The notes below the pieces were generated by a model that was given only the letters and a program-made list of their open reading frames with translations, searched no databases and was not told the DNA's origin. A DNA stretch of 6,353 nucleotides from a bacterium HR12. GTDB lineage: Bacteria; Actinomycetota; UBA4738; HRBIN12. The stretch covers positions 1-6,353 of the forward strand of contig BEHO01000069.1 in assembly GCA_002898915.1 (NCBI GenBank), in the 5' to 3' direction. Shown piece after piece: positions 4,884-6,353 of this stretch. The stretch's first letter is position 1. The number at the start of each line of letters is the position of its first letter. Made by a program: the position numbers and the translations under genes.

Positions 4884-5684
4884 GTGGCTGACGACCGGCC
4901 GATCGGGGTGTTCGACTCCGGCGTGGGCGGCCTCACGGTGGTCCGCGCGATCGTCGACCTCCTGCCGCATGAGTCGATCCTCTACGTGGGCGACTCCGCG
5001 CGGTTCCCCTACGGCCCGAAGCCGGTGGAGGAGATCCGGCGCTACGGCCTGGAGATCGCGGCGTACCTGGTGCGACGCGGCGTGAAGCTCCTCGTCGTGG
5101 CGTGCAACTCGATCGAGGTCTCCGCGATCGGCGACATCGCGGCGGCCCACGGCGTGCCCGTCATCGGCGTCATCAACCCGGGGGTGCGGGCCGCCCTGCG
5201 GGCGACCCGCAACGGCGTGATCGGCGTGATCGGCACGGAGGCCACCATCGCCACCGGCGCGTACCAGCGGGCCGTGGGGTCCGAGGCCGAGCTGCACACC
5301 GCGGCCTGTCCGGTCTTCGTGGAGCACGTGGAGCGGGGCGACACCACCTCGGAGGAGCTCCGGTGCGCCGCCGCCGCGTACCTCGCGCCGCTCAAGGCGG
5401 CGGGCGTCGACACGCTCATCCTCGGCTGCACCCATTACCCGCTCCTCTCGGGCCTGCTCCAGCTGGAGATGGGGCCCGAGGTGGTGCTCGTCTCATCCGC
5501 GGAGGAGACCGCGAAGGACGTGTACGCTACGCTGCTGCGCGAGGGGCTCGCCCGCGACGAGGACGCCGGTCCGCCGGTGCACGAGTTCCGGTGCACCGGG
5601 GACCCGGAGCGGTTCCAGGCCCTCGCCAGACGGTTCCTGGGGCCCGAGATCGGGGACCTGCACGTGCGCAGGGTGGAGGTGTGA
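4884..5684 (+). CDS. murI: glutamate racemase
   Basis: This cofactor-independent racemase converts L- to D-glutamate for peptidoglycan precursor synthesis in the cytoplasm. The 266 residues are the standard length. GVFDSGVGGLTV (8-19) contains the acidic residue D11 and S12. YVGDSARFPYG (34-44) is the next conserved substrate loop. The two catalytic cysteines are C74 in VVACNS and C182 in LGCTHYPLL, with H184 beside the second. CPVFVEHVERG (142-152) matches the actinobacterial form of the conserved glutamate-containing loop. The start is GTG 4884, three bases after the cysM stop, with no good ribosome binding site, so translation is probably coupled to cysM. In M. tuberculosis a rhomboid-family gene (Rv1337) separates cysM from murI; none is present here. 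Confidence 0.95.
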   Translation: MADDRPIGVFDSGVGGLTVVRAIVDLLPHESILYVGDSARFPYGPKPVEEIRRYGLEIAAYLVRRGVKLLVVACNSIEVSAIGDIAAAHGVPVIGVINPGVRAALRATRNGVIGVIGTEATIATGAYQRAVGSEAELHTAACPVFVEHVERGDTTSEELRCAAAAYLAPLKAAGVDTLILGCTHYPLLSGLLQLEMGPEVVLVSSAEETAKDVYATLLREGLARDEDAGPPVHEFRCTGDPERFQALARRFLGPEIGDLHVRRVEV

Positions 5685-6353
5685 TGGAGCTGACGGTCCT
5701 CGGCGCGAGCGGCACCTGGCCCACGGATGGGAGCGCGACGAGCGGCTACCTCCTGCGGCACGAGGGCTTCAACGTGTACCTGGATGCGGGGACGGGGACG
5801 CTCGCGAACCTCCAGCGACACGTCCGCATCCCGGAGATCCACGCCATCGTCATCAGCCACGAGCACCCCGACCACTTCGTGGACCTGTACCCGACGTTCT
5901 ACGCGCGCCACTACGGGGGGCTCGGCGAACCGGGTCTGCCGGTGTTCGTGCCCATCGCGTTCCCCGGGAAACTCGAGGGGCTGGTCTCCGAGCAGGGTCG
6001 GGAGGCGATGCGCACGGCCTTCGCCTTCCGCGAGGTCCGGCCGGGGGAGGGCTTCGAGGTGGGGCCGTTCCGGGTCCGGACCGAGCTCATGGAGCATCTC
6101 GGCCTCCCCGCGCTGGGGTTCCGCATCGAGGCCGGTGGCGCCACCCTGGCCTACACCGGGGACACCGGGCCCACGGACGCGGTCGTCCGGCTGGCGGCCG
6201 GCGCGGAGGTGCTGCTCTCCGAGGCGACCCTGCAGGACGACCAGGAGCCGCTGCCGTTCCACCTGTCGGCCCGCCAGGCAGGGGAGCACGCCGCCAGGGC
6301 CGGGGTGGGGCGCCTGGTCCTCACGCACATCTGGCCCTCCCTCGACCGCGAGG
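5684..6353 (+). CDS. metallo-beta-lactamase-fold hydrolase, Rv1339-like (truncated at the right edge)
   Basis: The first 223 residues of a two-metal hydrolase are present; the C-terminus is cut off. The start MELTVLGASGTWPTDGSATS with LDAGTGTL (33-40) is typical of the RNase Z/phosphodiesterase branch of the superfamily. Metal ligands are H59, H61, D63 and H64 in SHEHPDHF, H138 in LMEHLG, D160 in YTGDTGPTD and H215 in LVLTHIWP. FHLSARQAGEHA (192-203) is the HLS/T helix seen in RNase Z-like enzymes. The M. tuberculosis gene at the same place after murI, Rv1339, has been reported as an atypical cyclic-AMP phosphodiesterase. Similar motifs and identical order make an equivalent role the best guess, but RNase Z-like nuclease or another phosphodiesterase activity cannot be excluded. 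ATG 5684 overlaps the murI stop by one base (TGATG), indicating coupling. Confidence 0.88.
   Translation, partial: MELTVLGASGTWPTDGSATSGYLLRHEGFNVYLDAGTGTLANLQRHVRIPEIHAIVISHEHPDHFVDLYPTFYARHYGGLGEPGLPVFVPIAFPGKLEGLVSEQGREAMRTAFAFREVRPGEGFEVGPFRVRTELMEHLGLPALGFRIEAGGATLAYTGDTGPTDAVVRLAAGAEVLLSEATLQDDQEPLPFHLSARQAGEHAARAGVGRLVLTHIWPSLDRE

Noticed and set aside
3864..5435. Long minus-strand open frame (523 codons) opposite cysM and murI
   Set aside because: Low-complexity Arg/Gly/Asp/Pro-rich translation, typical of the antisense frame in high-GC DNA. It lies opposite genes with complete conserved motifs.
5435..6328. Minus-strand open frame of 297 codons opposite murI and the MBL-fold gene
   Set aside because: Antisense shadow; the plus strand carries the catalytic cysteine and metal-binding motifs.

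Overview
The window is a compact, very GC-rich stretch (third codon positions almost all G or C; many GTG starts) carrying nine protein genes with almost no spare DNA. Gene content and order point to an actinobacterium (Actinomycetota), probably an uncultured or little-studied lineage. The strongest evidence is the block mec / E1-like / cysO / cysM / murI / metallo-beta-lactamase, which parallels the Mycobacterium tuberculosis order Rv1334 (mec), Rv1335 (cysO), Rv1336 (cysM), Rv1338 (murI), Rv1339 (MBL fold). I recall that order from general knowledge and did not search for it.

Layout. On the minus strand, 1-418 is the N-terminal part of an adenosine deaminase family gene that runs off the left edge. 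A 73-base divergent intergenic region (419-491) separates it from eight plus-strand genes: fabI (492-1286), selD (1315-2364), mec (2400-2810), a MoeB/ThiF-type E1-like enzyme (2807-3625), cysO (3654-3929), cysM (3948-4880), murI (4884-5684) and an Rv1339-like metallo-beta-lactamase-fold hydrolase (5684 to the right edge, truncated). Gaps are 35 bases or less and several genes overlap, so they could be one transcript with internal promoters. AT-richer -10-like boxes lie just before selD and mec.

How the genes work together. The centre is a self-contained cysteine pathway that uses a protein-bound sulfur carrier. The E1-like enzyme adenylates the C-terminal Gly-Gly of CysO so that it can become a thiocarboxylate. 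CysM joins that sulfur to O-phosphoserine. Mec, a JAMM zinc peptidase, then clips the new cysteine off CysO. Having the activating enzyme inside the operon is notable because in M. tuberculosis it (MoeZ) is encoded elsewhere. This version also lacks the rhodanese domain that MoeZ has.

The most striking find is in selD. An open reading frame read conventionally starts only at 1435 and lacks the catalytic N-terminus. Reading from ATG 1315 through an in-frame TGA at 1360-1362 restores the N-terminus, with the TGA exactly at the catalytic Cys/Sec position (...HGAG-U-ACKL...). SelD here is therefore very probably a selenoprotein. The bases just downstream (1371-1404) can fold into small hairpins with G-first loops, as expected of a bacterial SECIS element. 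This implies that selA, selB and selC occur elsewhere in the genome.

No RNA gene, CRISPR array, insertion sequence or other mobile element is visible. No stretch longer than 300 bases lacks a gene.
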